Assembly (NCBI GenBank): GCA_002385985.1
Contig: DGEO01000037.1
Location: forward strand, 102,505 to 166,504
Reading direction: 5' to 3'
Length of the DNA: 64,000 nt
Origin: Anaerolineaceae bacterium UBA3924
GTDB taxonomy: Bacteria; Chloroflexota; Anaerolineae; Anaerolineales; Anaerolineaceae
Shown here piece after piece: positions 1 to 8,539 of this stretch. Under the pieces are notes generated by a model. That model made no database searches. It was not told the DNA's origin and was given only the letters and a program-made list of their open reading frames with translations. A program made the translations under genes and the position numbers. Each line of letters opens with the position of its first letter. The stretch's first letter is position 1.

Positions 1-280
1 AATGTTCATCCTGACCTGCTTATACTTCCTGGATCTTCTTGATTACCTCAACAAAGCCACGGATGATATCAAACCCGGTTTGGCTCGTCAAGAATTTTGG
101 ATATCCAGGCCGAATTATTGACTATATGGCTAGTATTATAGTCCTTTCCATGCGCCCCGGCAGATCGACTGAACGAGAAGGTACGTGTCTTCTCCCGAGG
201 TGCGGCAGGGCGCCCCTGTTTTCTCTATAATGGTAGGCAGCAGCAGTAACCGGGCGGATGCAAGCCATCAAGGAGGGTGT
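1..280. other. Left-edge intergenic region, no gene called
   Basis: No convincing complete gene lies here. On the minus strand an open stretch of 33 codons ending at TAA (22-20) reads as protein-like sequence (its tail includes GFDIIRGFVEVIKKIQEV), but it begins at a stop codon and has no start, so it may be a gene remnant or chance. An inverted repeat GACTATA (120-126) / TATAGTC (137-143) lies upstream of ldh and could be an operator. The base composition is lower in GC than the genes to the right. Confidence 0.4.
226..231 (+). promoter_or_regulatory. Candidate -10 element for ldh
   Basis: A consensus TATAAT lies 49 nt upstream of the ldh start. No good -35 hexamer is seen at 16-18 nt spacing. 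Transcription would begin near 238 and give a short leader that includes the AGGAGG ribosome site at 271-276. Confidence 0.45.
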
Positions 281-1240
281 ATGTCCAGCGAAATCCACAA
301 ACCCACCCGCGTCGCGGTGGTCGGCGCCGGCAACGTTGGCGCCTCGTTTGCCTTTCAATTACTGGTCACCGGTCTGGCCAGCGAGATCGTGCTGATCGAC
401 GCCAACCGGAAGAAAGCCGAAGGGGAAGCCATGGACCTCAACCATGCCGCTCCTCTGACCCATTCCAGCCGCATCTGGGCCGGCGACTACGCGGACACCG
501 CCGGCGCGGCCATAACCGTGATCACCGCCGGCTCGGCCCAGCGTCCCGGGGAGACCCGGCTTGACCTGGCCCAGCGGAACACAGAAATCTTCCGCTCCAT
601 CGTCACCGAGGTGGTCAAGAACAACCCCAACGGCATCATCCTGGTGACCACCAACCCGGTTGATGTGCTCACCTACGCCAGCCTGAAGTTTTCCGGCCTG
701 CCTAAAAACCAGGTGCTCGGCTCCGGCACGGTGCTGGATACGGCCCGCTTCCGCTATCTCCTCAGCCGCCGCTTCGGCGTCGACCCGCGCTCGGTGCACG
801 CCCACATCATCGGCGAGCACGGTGACAGCGAGGTGCCGGTCTGGTCGCTGGCCAACATCGCCGGGATGCGCATCCCGGAGTACTGCGCGGCCAACAATCT
901 GGGCTGCGTCCAGGAAGAACTGGAGGACATCTTCCGGCAGACGCGCGATGCGGCCTACGAGATCATTGAACGCAAGGGAGCCACGTATTACGCCATCGCC
1001 GCAGGGCTGACGCGCATCGTCGAGGCCATCCTGCGTGACCAGTCCAGCGTGCTCTCCGTGTCCAGCCTGATCGAGGACTATTACGGCATCAACGATGTGT
1101 GCCTGAGCCTGCCGACGCTGGTCGATGCGGGCGGCGTGGAAAAAGTGATCCGATTGAACCTGGATGAGCGGGAAGTGCACGGTTTGCAGGAATCCGCCCG
1201 CGTCCTGCGCCAGACCATCGAAAGCCTGGGCATCGGATAG
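281..1240 (+). CDS. ldh: L-lactate dehydrogenase
   Basis: NAD-dependent cytosolic enzyme interconverting pyruvate and L-lactate, the usual last step of lactate fermentation. The 319-residue product has the Rossmann motif GAGNVG at residues 15-20, the substrate loop AQRPGETRLDL, in which Gln at the specificity position marks lactate rather than malate dehydrogenase, NPVDVLTYASLKFSGLP, and the catalytic histidine motif IGEHGDSEVPVWS near residue 180. The length is normal for the family. ATG 281 is chosen over an in-frame ATG at 185 because AGGAGG sits directly upstream and because residues encoded before 281 do not resemble the family. The gene stands alone and ends at a shared terminator facing mtaB. 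Confidence 0.95.
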   Translation: MSSEIHKPTRVAVVGAGNVGASFAFQLLVTGLASEIVLIDANRKKAEGEAMDLNHAAPLTHSSRIWAGDYADTAGAAITVITAGSAQRPGETRLDLAQRNTEIFRSIVTEVVKNNPNGIILVTTNPVDVLTYASLKFSGLPKNQVLGSGTVLDTARFRYLLSRRFGVDPRSVHAHIIGEHGDSEVPVWSLANIAGMRIPEYCAANNLGCVQEELEDIFRQTRDAAYEIIERKGATYYAIAAGLTRIVEAILRDQSSVLSVSSLIEDYYGINDVCLSLPTLVDAGGVEKVIRLNLDEREVHGLQESARVLRQTIESLGIG

Positions 1241-1267
1241 GATCTCAAGGAATACCTGCTCGCACAA

Positions 1268-1303
1268 AAAAACCTCCGGAGACAGATCTATCCGGAGGTT
1301 TTT
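1268..1303. terminator. Bidirectional intrinsic terminator between ldh and mtaB
   Basis: Perfect 13-bp stem AAAAACCTCCGGA (1268-1280) / TCCGGAGGTTTTT (1291-1303) with a 10-nt loop. The A-run and T-run make it work on both strands. Its right arm lies inside the last codons of the convergent mtaB gene. Confidence 0.85.
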
Positions 1304-2598
1304 ACCGATACGGTCCTTCGGTCCTGCAGGATCACGCCGCGCATCCCCTCCAGGTCACTTTCCTTCAGGACGACGCGGCTGATCTGATTCCACAGCGGCC
1401 GGTCCGCGGCGCTGAACACCCGCAGGTAGTGATCGGTCAGCCCGCTCACCGCCCAGGTCCCGTCCTCCAGCGGTGTTTCGGATTCCCACAGCACCTCGAC
1501 CTCAGCGCCCAGGAAGCGCTCCTGGAAGCGCAGCTGTGCGTCGACGAACAGCCTTCTCACCTCAGCGTTGCGCTGCTTGCGGATCTCCTTGGGCACCTGA
1601 CCGGGCAGCCGGCCCGCCGGAGTCGCCGGCCGGGGTGAATAGGTGAACACATGCCCGCCGGCGAACTGCATGCGCTCGATGAACGCCATGCTCTCGGCGA
1701 ACTCGGCATCCGTCTCGCCGGGGAAGCCGGTGATCACATCCGTGGTAATCGCCATATCCGGCGCAGCCCCGCGGGCCAGGTCCAGCAGTGCGGCGTACTC
1801 GGCCGGGGTGGTCTTGCGCGCCATGCGCCGCAGCGTGGCCGCGCTGCCCGACTGCAGCGGCAGGTGCAGATGGCGGCACATGCGCGGGTTTTCCCACAGG
1901 CGGAAGAAATCCTCATCCAGATCCCAGGGTTCCAGCGAGGAAAGCCGAACCCGCTCGACGTCCGTTTCGTCCAGGATGGCCTGAACCAGGTACTGCAGGC
2001 GGCGGGGCTGCTCCAGGTCCTTGCCCCAGCCGCCCAGCTGTACGCCGGTCAGCACCACCTCACGGGAGCCGCCTTCACGGGCGGAGAGGACATCCGCCAG
2101 TACCTCGGCCACCGGCCGGCTGCGGCTGCGTCCGCGGGCCACCCGGGTGATGCAGAAGGTGCAGTGATTGTCGCAGCCGTCCTGCACCTTGATGAAGGCC
2201 CGGGTGCGCGCATGGCTGCCGGGCAGCGGCTCGCGCGCCAGCGGTTCCTCATCGAAGGCCTCTGTGGGCAGATCCAGGAAATCAAAGACCAGCTGGTCCT
2301 TGTCCATGTTGGGGACCACCCGCACCACATTCGGCAGATCGGCGGCCGCGTCCGGCTCCAGCGTCGACCAGCAGCCGGTCAGGATGATCTGCGCATTGCC
2401 AGCCCGGGCTGCCTGGCGGATCTTCTGGCGCGAATCGGAGGCCGCCTCACGGGTGACCGCGCAGGTGTTGACCACCACCAGGTCAGCCCGTTCGGGCGAA
2501 TCTACAATCGTATGCCCGGCAGCGCGGAACTGTCGGGCGTAGCGTTCAATTTCACTCTGATTTAATCGACAGCCGATGCTGTCCAGAAAAACGTTCAT
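1288..2598 (-). CDS. mtaB: tRNA t6A37 methylthiotransferase, MtaB type
   Basis: Radical SAM enzyme that adds a methylthio group to N6-threonylcarbamoyladenosine at tRNA position 37. The 436-residue protein starts with the MTTase domain (cysteines 10, 46 and 76 ligate the auxiliary 4Fe-4S cluster), followed by the radical SAM core with C142-x3-C146-x2-C149 in GCDNHCTFC, and a C-terminal TRAM-like region. The N-terminus GCRLNQSE resembles the MtaB subgroup more than MiaB. The start lies 6 nt after the stop of the upstream lipoprotein gene, so the two are probably translationally coupled. The last four codons form half of the terminator stem. Confidence 0.88.
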   Translation of the reverse strand: MNVFLDSIGCRLNQSEIERYARQFRAAGHTIVDSPERADLVVVNTCAVTREAASDSRQKIRQAARAGNAQIILTGCWSTLEPDAAADLPNVVRVVPNMDKDQLVFDFLDLPTEAFDEEPLAREPLPGSHARTRAFIKVQDGCDNHCTFCITRVARGRSRSRPVAEVLADVLSAREGGSREVVLTGVQLGGWGKDLEQPRRLQYLVQAILDETDVERVRLSSLEPWDLDEDFFRLWENPRMCRHLHLPLQSGSAATLRRMARKTTPAEYAALLDLARGAAPDMAITTDVITGFPGETDAEFAESMAFIERMQFAGGHVFTYSPRPATPAGRLPGQVPKEIRKQRNAEVRRLFVDAQLRFQERFLGAEVEVLWESETPLEDGTWAVSGLTDHYLRVFSAADRPLWNQISRVVLKESDLEGMRGVILQDRRTVSVKTSG

Positions 2599-2604
2599 AT
2601 ACCA

Positions 2605-3264
2605 CTAAGGCTGCAGTACCACAAAATTGTCAAACAGGATATCCACGCCCGGTTCGGAGAATGCGCCCGCCACCAGGCCAATATCTCCTTCAGTGAAGGC
2701 GTCATCGATAGCTTCGGCCACCAGTTGATCGTTGATGGAGAAGGTCAGGCGGTTACCGCTGCACTCAGCCCGCAGGTGATTGGACGCCTGCCCCTGCAGG
2801 ATGGCATCCTCAAACTCAAGCGTTTCCGCGCTGATCACCTGGTAATCGCCCTGCTCCACTTTCACGATCCCGGCGTACCCGTCACTGCTGGCCATGAAGG
2901 CGTAGAAGTTGTCCTCGTCCTGATAGCGGCAAAGGATGCCGAAATCGTTGTCCATCGGCCCGTTCTTCATGGTCGCCAGGACCTCCACGCGCACATCCCG
3001 GTACCAGCGGCCGGGCAGCGACCAGAAATCATGGGCTGGTTTGTTAATAATGAAGCGCAGCCCGCCCTCGTGATAGGCGATGACCGAGTCATCCTCGATC
3101 AGCGTTCGCCAGCCGCTGCGCGGGTCGCTGAAATCATCCTCGAAGAGGATGGTTCCCGGCTCTGCCTGCTGAGCGAAAGCCGCCGAAATCCACGGTGTAC
3201 CGCAACCGGTCAGTGCCACGCTGCAGAGCAGCCCGATGAGCAAAGCTGACGAAAGTTTTCGCAT
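2605..3264 (-). CDS. Secreted lipoprotein with LamG/concanavalin-like fold
   Basis: A 219-residue exported protein of unknown function. Residues 1-20 form a lipoprotein signal peptide (positive start MRK, hydrophobic core, lipobox LTGC), so it should be anchored on the outer face of the membrane. The rest (LFEDDFSDPRSGW, then FGILCRYQDEDNFYAF and a final DILFDNFVVLQ) resembles the beta-sandwich LamG / 3-keto-disaccharide hydrolase-like domains common in Chloroflexota. A longer reading from 3471 is open, but ATG 3264 has GGGAG upstream and starts a textbook signal peptide. It is first in a two-gene unit with mtaB; no functional link between them is obvious. Confidence 0.75.
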   Translation of the reverse strand: MRKLSSALLIGLLCSVALTGCGTPWISAAFAQQAEPGTILFEDDFSDPRSGWRTLIEDDSVIAYHEGGLRFIINKPAHDFWSLPGRWYRDVRVEVLATMKNGPMDNDFGILCRYQDEDNFYAFMASSDGYAGIVKVEQGDYQVISAETLEFEDAILQGQASNHLRAECSGNRLTFSINDQLVAEAIDDAFTEGDIGLVAGAFSEPGVDILFDNFVVLQP

Positions 3265-3319
3265 CGAGGGGCTCCCGAACCTTACCTCCAGACGCCCGCG
3301 AATTGGAGCAATCTTGGTT

Positions 3320-3328
3320 ATTTTAGCA
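3320..3328 (-). promoter_or_regulatory. Candidate extended -10 for lipoprotein-mtaB unit
   Basis: On the minus strand the sequence reads TGCTAAAAT (TG at 3328-3327, TAAAAT 3325-3320), an extended -10. Transcription would begin near 3313 and give a leader of about 50 nt. The same TGCTAAAAT occurs before nrdR and inside ftsQ. Confidence 0.45.
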
Positions 3329-3570
3329 CAAATAAGGCAAGTACAGGGGGGACCGCCAGTTGTATCCCCCATTTCGGTCCAGGAAAACCCGAAAAATCGA
3401 CGCTGCAGACGATACGATATATCGGAATTATCAACCCGGCACACCGAATTCACGCCCAATGGACAAACCATTACTTTACAGGTTTGTAATGTGACGTATT
3501 GCGCCCGGATTGGTGACTATCCGCACCCTGAGAACAGGGCAGACGGCTCCCCGCTGGCCGATCCCCCGGC

Positions 3571-3599
3571 TTGACAGCTGCCTGAAGGCATGATAACCT
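3571..3599 (+). promoter_or_regulatory. Candidate cspA promoter
   Basis: TTGACA (3571-3576), 17-nt spacer, TAACCT (3594-3599). It would give a leader of roughly 70 nt before cspA, in line with the long leaders of cold-shock genes. The -10 is imperfect. The rest of the 414-nt interval between the divergent lipoprotein and cspA genes (3265-3678) shows no gene. Confidence 0.4.
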
Positions 3600-3678
3600 A
3601 ACGCCGTTTCCGGTCACTTGTTCCCCCTAAATACAATTGACCGACGTCCAGTTCCTATTCATTTAGATGGAGTACAGC

Positions 3679-3891
3679 ATGTCTGAACGTTTTGTTGGAA
3701 CCGTAAAGTGGTTCAACCCTGCGAAGGGTTACGGGTTCATCGGCCGCGATGGTGGCGAGGATGTCTTTGTTCATTTCTCCGCCATCCAGATGGAAGGCTA
3801 TCGCCAGTTGAAGGAAGGTCAGCAAGTAGAGTTTTCGATTGAACAGGGCCCGAAGGGACTTCAGGCTGCTTCTGTCATCGCTATCGACTAA
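3679..3891 (+). CDS. cspA: Cold-shock domain protein
   Basis: Small single-domain RNA/ssDNA-binding chaperone of the CspA family (70 residues, standard length). It has the RNP1-type motif KGYGFI and the RNP2-type motif VFVHFSAI within the OB-fold (GTVKWFNPAKGYGFIGRDGG near the N-terminus). An upstream in-frame ATG at 3667 has no ribosome site, whereas ATG 3679 follows GGAG at good spacing and gives the family N-terminus. Monocistronic, with its own terminator. The paralogous fold also occurs in the NYN-fusion gene at 12149. Confidence 0.93.
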   Translation: MSERFVGTVKWFNPAKGYGFIGRDGGEDVFVHFSAIQMEGYRQLKEGQQVEFSIEQGPKGLQAASVIAID

Positions 3892-3915
3892 TTTCTGCGA
3901 ATAACTGAATATTTT

Positions 3916-3944
3916 CGAGCCGCCTTTTGGCGGCTCGACTTATT
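3916..3944 (+). terminator. cspA terminator
   Basis: Nine-pair stem CGAGCCGCC (3916-3924) / GGCGGCTCG (3929-3937) with a TTTT loop, followed by ACTTATTT. It ends just before the stop codon of the convergent ydcF-like gene. Confidence 0.7.
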
Positions 3945-3949
3945 TAAGC

Positions 3950-4570
3950 TCAACGGAGGAACACGTCCGCCAGCAGCTTGGCGTACTCCAGCCCGGTCAC
4001 CTTCCAGCCCTCCGGCCGCAGCCACCAGGTGAGCGGGCGGTACCAGTGGTCCCGGGCAGCGCGGACGATGATCTCCTCCTCACCGCCGGAAAACACGCTG
4101 CGGTATATCCAGCGGACACGCAGCGTGTGGTAGGGATCAGTCACCACAATCGCCGACCCCAGCCTGTACTGCCGCAGCACGTCTTTCACCCGCCCGGCCT
4201 CTTCCCGGGTGCTGTCGGCCGCCTGTCGGGTGAACAGTATCGCGTCCGCGGGAATGCCCTGATCGATCAGCTCCCGGGTGATCAGGTCCAGGTAAGCCTG
4301 CTGTGATCCGTCCACCTGCTCCCCGGTGTCCGTCAGGATCAAATACTTCGCATACCCGTCCCGGATCAGGCGGATGGCTTCATCCTGACGGACTTCATCA
4401 CCGCCGGAAAGCAGGACAACGGCATCCGCCCCCTCCAGCGGATCCGGCGCAACCAGCAGCGCGCCCGCGGCGATCAGGAGCACGACCGCCGCCAGCGGCA
4501 GCGCGATCAAGACCCACCGGATACGCCTGCGCGAGGACTTGACAGGCGGGCTGTATCGATCCCCGGTCAT
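3950..4570 (-). CDS. YdcF/SanA-like DUF218 membrane protein
   Basis: A 206-residue protein with one N-terminal membrane segment (about residues 18-40) and a DUF218 domain (ADAVVLLSGGDEVRQDEAIRLI, then IVVTDPYHTLR). Family members such as E. coli SanA and YdcF are linked to envelope barrier function or nucleotide binding; the exact role is not known. The start codon overlaps the stop of the upstream patB gene (TGATG at 4572-4568), so translation is coupled. The frame stays open to 4879, but that extension lies inside patB and is not protein-like. Confidence 0.75.
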   Translation of the reverse strand: MTGDRYSPPVKSSRRRIRWVLIALPLAAVVLLIAAGALLVAPDPLEGADAVVLLSGGDEVRQDEAIRLIRDGYAKYLILTDTGEQVDGSQQAYLDLITRELIDQGIPADAILFTRQAADSTREEAGRVKDVLRQYRLGSAIVVTDPYHTLRVRWIYRSVFSGGEEEIIVRAARDHWYRPLTWWLRPEGWKVTGLEYAKLLADVFLR

Positions 4571-5745
4571 CAGCGCTGGCTGAACACCCGGCGCATGCGC
4601 TCCAGCGCTTCCTCCAGCACGGAGCGCGGGCAGCCGAAGTTCAGCCGGGCAAACCCCGCCCCTTCCTTCCCGTAATAAGTGCCTTCGGAAAGCGCCACCC
4701 GGGCTTGCCTGAGGAAATACTTGCCCGGCGGGTCTGGCAGCTGCACACCGCGGAAGTCCAGCCAGGCCAGATAGGTGCCTTCCGGCACGGTGACCCGCAC
4801 CCCGGGCAGTTCTTCCGTCACGAACTTCACCAGGAAGTCGCGGTTGGCCTCCAGATAAGCCAGCAGAGCCTCCAGCCATGGCTTGCCCTGCGTGTAAGCT
4901 GCATGCGCGGCCACCTGGCCCAGCAGGTTCACATGCCCGACCAGCCCCTGCGTCGCGCCCATCACCTGCCGGCGCAGTTCGGGGTTGGGGATCACCGCGT
5001 AGGATGCGACCAGCCCGGCGATGTTGAACGTCTTGCTGGGCGACATCAGCGTGACCGTATGGCGGGCGATCTCCTCATCCAGCGAGGCGATGGGCGTATG
5101 CCGGTTCCCGGAGTACACCAGGTCGCAGTGGATCTCGTCCGAGCAGATGGTCACCCCTCGGCGCAGGCAGATCTCCGCCATCCGCTCCAGCTCCATCCGG
5201 GTGTAGACCCGCCCGACCGGGTTATGCGGGTTGCACAGGATGAACAGGCGCGTGTCGTCCGTCATGGCCTGCTCGAAGGCGTCGAAATCCACCTCGAAGC
5301 GCCCGTCCGGCCCCTGCACCATGGGAGCATCGTGCCGGACCCGGCCGGCGTTTTCCGGAGCCGTGAGGAAAGGCGGGTAGATGGGCGTCTGGATCAGCAC
5401 GCCATCCCCGGGCTGGCCGATGGCATGCGCCACCAGGTTGATCCCCGTGACCACACCCGGAAGCAGCACGATATCCTCCTGGCGCACCTGCCAGCCGTGA
5501 CGCTCCGCCAGCCAGGCCTGGATGGCCTCGATCAATACCGGCATGTCCGTGGGATAGCCGAAAACGCCGTGCGCGGCCCGCTCCTGAATGGCGCGGATAA
5601 CCGGCTCTGGCGAAATGAAGTCCATGTCAGCCACCCACAGGGGCAGCACATCCTCCGGGTACTGCAGCCACTTGATGCTTTCCGAGTGACGCCGGTCCGG
5701 CAGGAAATCAAAAAGTTCAGCCAATTCTGGATAGGGGTGAATCAT
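4570..5745 (-). CDS. patB: PatB/MalY-type PLP-dependent C-S lyase
   Basis: Fold-type I PLP enzyme of the MalY/PatB group (cystathionine beta-lyase-like), expected to cleave cystathionine or cysteine conjugates in the cytosol. The 391-residue protein has the family opening RRHSESIKWLQYPEDVLPLW, VADMDF, HGVFGYP, the PLP contact ILCNPHNPVGRVY, and the Schiff-base lysine in SPSKTFNIAGL. The length is typical. GGAGG lies about 11 nt upstream of ATG 5745. Second gene of the unit: a DUF218 gene overlapping by one base. Sequence alone does not separate a cystathionine lyase from an aminotransferase role. Confidence 0.88.
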   Translation of the reverse strand: MIHPYPELAELFDFLPDRRHSESIKWLQYPEDVLPLWVADMDFISPEPVIRAIQERAAHGVFGYPTDMPVLIEAIQAWLAERHGWQVRQEDIVLLPGVVTGINLVAHAIGQPGDGVLIQTPIYPPFLTAPENAGRVRHDAPMVQGPDGRFEVDFDAFEQAMTDDTRLFILCNPHNPVGRVYTRMELERMAEICLRRGVTICSDEIHCDLVYSGNRHTPIASLDEEIARHTVTLMSPSKTFNIAGLVASYAVIPNPELRRQVMGATQGLVGHVNLLGQVAAHAAYTQGKPWLEALLAYLEANRDFLVKFVTEELPGVRVTVPEGTYLAWLDFRGVQLPDPPGKYFLRQARVALSEGTYYGKEGAGFARLNFGCPRSVLEEALERMRRVFSQR

Positions 5746-5860
5746 CAGGGAAATATCCTCCGTGCTGGATTATACAGCATTCAATTCTGAGGTTTCTCGA
5801 GGAAAACTGTTATACTGATTAATTGTAATAATGCCGATACAAGTACAGGAACACCCGACA

Positions 5861-6772
5861 ATGCCAACTCTCAAGAAACCGCAGCTGATTCTCCTGACCG
5901 CTGACCAGTGGACCGATTACGAACTGCTCGATTCCGGCAACGGGCTGAAGCTCGAGCGCTACGGCCCCTACCGGCTGGTCCGGCCGGAAGCGGAGGCCAT
6001 GTGGCAGCCCGGCCTGCCTCAGAAAGAGTGGGATCGGGCGCACGCGGTGTTCAAAACTACCGGTGAGGAGCACGGCGGTCACTGGGAGGCCAAAGATGAC
6101 CTGCCGGCGCGCTGGGCCATCGAGTACAAGGGCCTGCGCATGTGGGTCCAGCTGTCAGCCTCGCGGCATGTGGGCGTTTTCCCGGAACAGGCCAGCCAGT
6201 GGGACTGGATTACCAATATCGTTCGGGCCAACCGGCGGCCGCTTAAGGTGCTTAACCTGTTTGGCTACACCGGGCTGGCTTCGCTGGCTGCCAGCCGGGC
6301 CGGTGCGGAAGTAACCCATGTGGACGCCTCCAGGAAGACGGTGAACTGGGCCAGAGAAAACCAGCTGCTTTCGAACCTTGTCGACCGGCCGATCCGCTGG
6401 ATCATCGACGACGCGGTAAAGTTCGTCCAGCGCGAAACCCGCCGGGGCAATCAATACGACGGCCTGATTCTGGACCCGCCCAAATTCGGACGCGGTCCCA
6501 AAGGCGAGGTCTGGGAGTTCTACAAACTGCTGCCGGACCTGCTGGATACATGCCGAAAGGTGCTCAGCCCGCAGGCACAGTTCGTGGTGCTGACCGCCTA
6601 TGCCGTCAAAGCCTCGCCGATCACCCTGCATTACGCCGTGCAGGAGATGATGTCCGGATACCGCGGCTTCACCAGCGCGGGTGAAGTGACGCTGATGGAA
6701 AAAAGCCGCGGGCGGCTGCTTTCCACTGCCATCTTCGGGCGATGGGAAGCCAACCCCAATGTCAAGCGTTAG
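5861..6772 (+). CDS. Class I SAM-dependent methyltransferase, RlmI/RlmK-like
   Basis: A 303-residue methyltransferase related to the 23S rRNA cytosine/guanine methyltransferases RlmI/RlmK (Methyltrans_SAM family). The SAM-binding segment LNLFGYTGLASLAASRAGAE and the catalytic-site motif LDPPKFGRGPKG are clear. The N-terminal part (LLTADQWTDYELLDSGNGLKL) is in place of a full PUA domain. ATG 5861 follows AGGA by 10 nt; an in-frame ATG at 5831 has no ribosome site and lies only 14 nt after a TATACT -10 at 5811-5816. Followed after 15 nt by proC. Confidence 0.8.
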   Translation: MPTLKKPQLILLTADQWTDYELLDSGNGLKLERYGPYRLVRPEAEAMWQPGLPQKEWDRAHAVFKTTGEEHGGHWEAKDDLPARWAIEYKGLRMWVQLSASRHVGVFPEQASQWDWITNIVRANRRPLKVLNLFGYTGLASLAASRAGAEVTHVDASRKTVNWARENQLLSNLVDRPIRWIIDDAVKFVQRETRRGNQYDGLILDPPKFGRGPKGEVWEFYKLLPDLLDTCRKVLSPQAQFVVLTAYAVKASPITLHYAVQEMMSGYRGFTSAGEVTLMEKSRGRLLSTAIFGRWEANPNVKR

Positions 6773-6787
6773 TCATCCAGAGTAATC

Positions 6788-7639
6788 ATGAATCTCGACT
6801 CACCTTCCATTGCTCTCATCGGCCCCGGCGTCATGGCGGAGGCCATCATCGCCGGGCTGCTGCGCAAGCACGTCACCCCGCCCGAACAGATTCGCGCCTC
6901 CGGTCCGCACCTTGACCGGGTCACGCAGCTGCAGGCGCGCTACAACATCACCCCCTACACAGACAACCGCAAAGCTGCCGAAGGCGCGGACGTGATCATC
7001 CTCTCGATCAAGCCGCAGCGCCTGGAGCGGGTGCTCGCCGTGTTGAACGGCTCAGTGCGCCCGGAAGCGCTGGTGCTGTCCATCGTCGCCGGGGCGACCA
7101 TCCAGCAGATTTCCGCCGGGCTGGGCCACGAGAGCATCGCCCGTGCCATGCCCAATACCCCCGCCCAGATCGGCGAGGGCATCACCGTGTGGACAGTATC
7201 CGAATCCGTGTCGGAAGACCAGCGGCAGCTGGCCGGGCGCATCCTCGGCGCGCTGGGCGAGGAGGTTTTCGTCGAAGAAGAGAACTACCTGGACATGGCC
7301 ACCGCGCTCTCCGGCACCGGGCCGGCGTATGTGTTCCTCTTCATGGAGGCCATGATCGACGCGGGCGTGCATCTGGGCTTCCCCCGCCGCATCGCCGAGC
7401 GCCTGGTCACCGAAACCCTGCGTGGGTCGGTGGATTACTACGAGGAGAAGAAGGTGCACATCGCCCGCCTGCGCAACGAGGTCACCTCCCCGGGCGGCAC
7501 CTCCGCCGCCGCGCTGTACTATCTGGAAAAAGCCGGCTTCCGCACCGCCATTTCCCGGGCGGTGTGGGCCGCCTTCGAACGCTCGCTGGAACTGGGCAAG
7601 GGCAAATCCACCCGCTCGCCGGAGAACCCCGAGGCATAG
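6788..7639 (+). CDS. proC: Pyrroline-5-carboxylate reductase
   Basis: Final step of proline synthesis: NAD(P)H-dependent reduction of 1-pyrroline-5-carboxylate in the cytosol. The 283-residue protein begins with the Rossmann fold IALIGPGVMAEAIIAGLL and carries the family signatures ILSIKPQ, ARAMPNTPAQIGEG and the C-terminal dimerisation segment ALSGTGPAYVFLFMEAMIDAG ... EVTSPGGTSAAAL. The length is normal. It is the middle gene of a tight run with two methyltransferase genes and has a weak ribosome site, so it may depend on upstream translation. Confidence 0.94.
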   Translation: MNLDSPSIALIGPGVMAEAIIAGLLRKHVTPPEQIRASGPHLDRVTQLQARYNITPYTDNRKAAEGADVIILSIKPQRLERVLAVLNGSVRPEALVLSIVAGATIQQISAGLGHESIARAMPNTPAQIGEGITVWTVSESVSEDQRQLAGRILGALGEEVFVEEENYLDMATALSGTGPAYVFLFMEAMIDAGVHLGFPRRIAERLVTETLRGSVDYYEEKKVHIARLRNEVTSPGGTSAAALYYLEKAGFRTAISRAVWAAFERSLELGKGKSTRSPENPEA

Positions 7640-7654
7640 ACGGAGAGAACGCCG

Positions 7655-8398
7655 ATGGACATCTGGAAATATTTCGACATCACCCACCGCTACCACATCC
7701 TCTGCAACCCCACCCGCCTGGAGAAGTACACGTTTATCGTCTCGCTCACCCACCTGCAGCCCGGCGCGCGGGTGCTGGAAATCGCCGCAGGCAAGGGCGA
7801 GTTCATCACCCTGCTGGCCGAGCGCTACCTGGTCAGCGGGGTGGCCATCGACGCCTCACCCTATGTAGTCGAGGAAATGAAGCACAAGCTGGCCGACCGC
7901 GTCCCCCGGGCGCAAATTGAAGTGCTCACCATGGACGCAGCCGAGTACCGCCCGGAGCAGCCGGAATCCTTTGATCTGACCGCCTGCATCGGCGCAAGCT
8001 GGATTTTCGGCGATCACCGCGGCACGCTGGCTTACCTGAAGGAACAGACCCGTCCCGGCGGCTGGATTGTGGTCGGCGAGCCTTTCTGGCGCCGCGAGCC
8101 GGACCCCGAATACCTGCAGTCGGCAGGTTACGACCGCGACTCATTCAGTACGCACGCCGGCAATGTGCGCATCGGCGAGGAGCTGGGCCTGCGCCTGGCC
8201 TACACCGCGGTCAGCAATCACGACGAGTGGGACATGTACGAATGCCTGCAGTGGTACGCCGCCGAGCTGTACGCCCGCGAGCACCCCGACGACCCGGACC
8301 TGCCCGAGGTGATGCAGCGGGTGGAGAAATCGCGGAACGAATACCTGCGCTGGGGCCGCGAGACGATGGGCTGGGCGATCTACGTGTTCCTCAAGTAG
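7655..8398 (+). CDS. Class I SAM-dependent methyltransferase
   Basis: A 247-residue protein with the SAM-binding glycine loop VLEIAAGKGEFITLLAERY near residues 38-56, an acidic residue ending strand 2 (VAIDASPYV) and LTACIGASWIFGD at strand 4. The substrate cannot be told from sequence; family members act on small molecules. GGAGAG lies upstream of ATG 7655. Sits 15 nt behind proC and ends the run. No membrane segment or signal peptide. Confidence 0.75.
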   Translation: MDIWKYFDITHRYHILCNPTRLEKYTFIVSLTHLQPGARVLEIAAGKGEFITLLAERYLVSGVAIDASPYVVEEMKHKLADRVPRAQIEVLTMDAAEYRPEQPESFDLTACIGASWIFGDHRGTLAYLKEQTRPGGWIVVGEPFWRREPDPEYLQSAGYDRDSFSTHAGNVRIGEELGLRLAYTAVSNHDEWDMYECLQWYAAELYAREHPDDPDLPEVMQRVEKSRNEYLRWGRETMGWAIYVFLK

Positions 8399-8459
8399 GT
8401 CCAGCCTGATAATCGCATATTCCAGGCCGCCGCGGCGCCCGCTCCGGCCTTGTTCTGGC

Positions 8460-8465
8460 TATAAT
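8460..8465 (+). promoter_or_regulatory. Candidate -10 element for comM
   Basis: TATAAT 74 nt before the comM start codon, without a recognisable -35. Interval 8399-8539 shows no gene. Confidence 0.35.
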
Positions 8466-8539
8466 GATACCGGCGGCGGTCGCCTCCTCTCAATTCCCGG
8501 TTTCATCCATCCAAATTAACCACACAAAACAGGGACAAC

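Noticed and set aside
20..121. Protein-like 33-codon stretch on the minus strand at the left edge
   Set aside because: No start codon, bounded by a stop at 124-122; too short to call even as a pseudogene.
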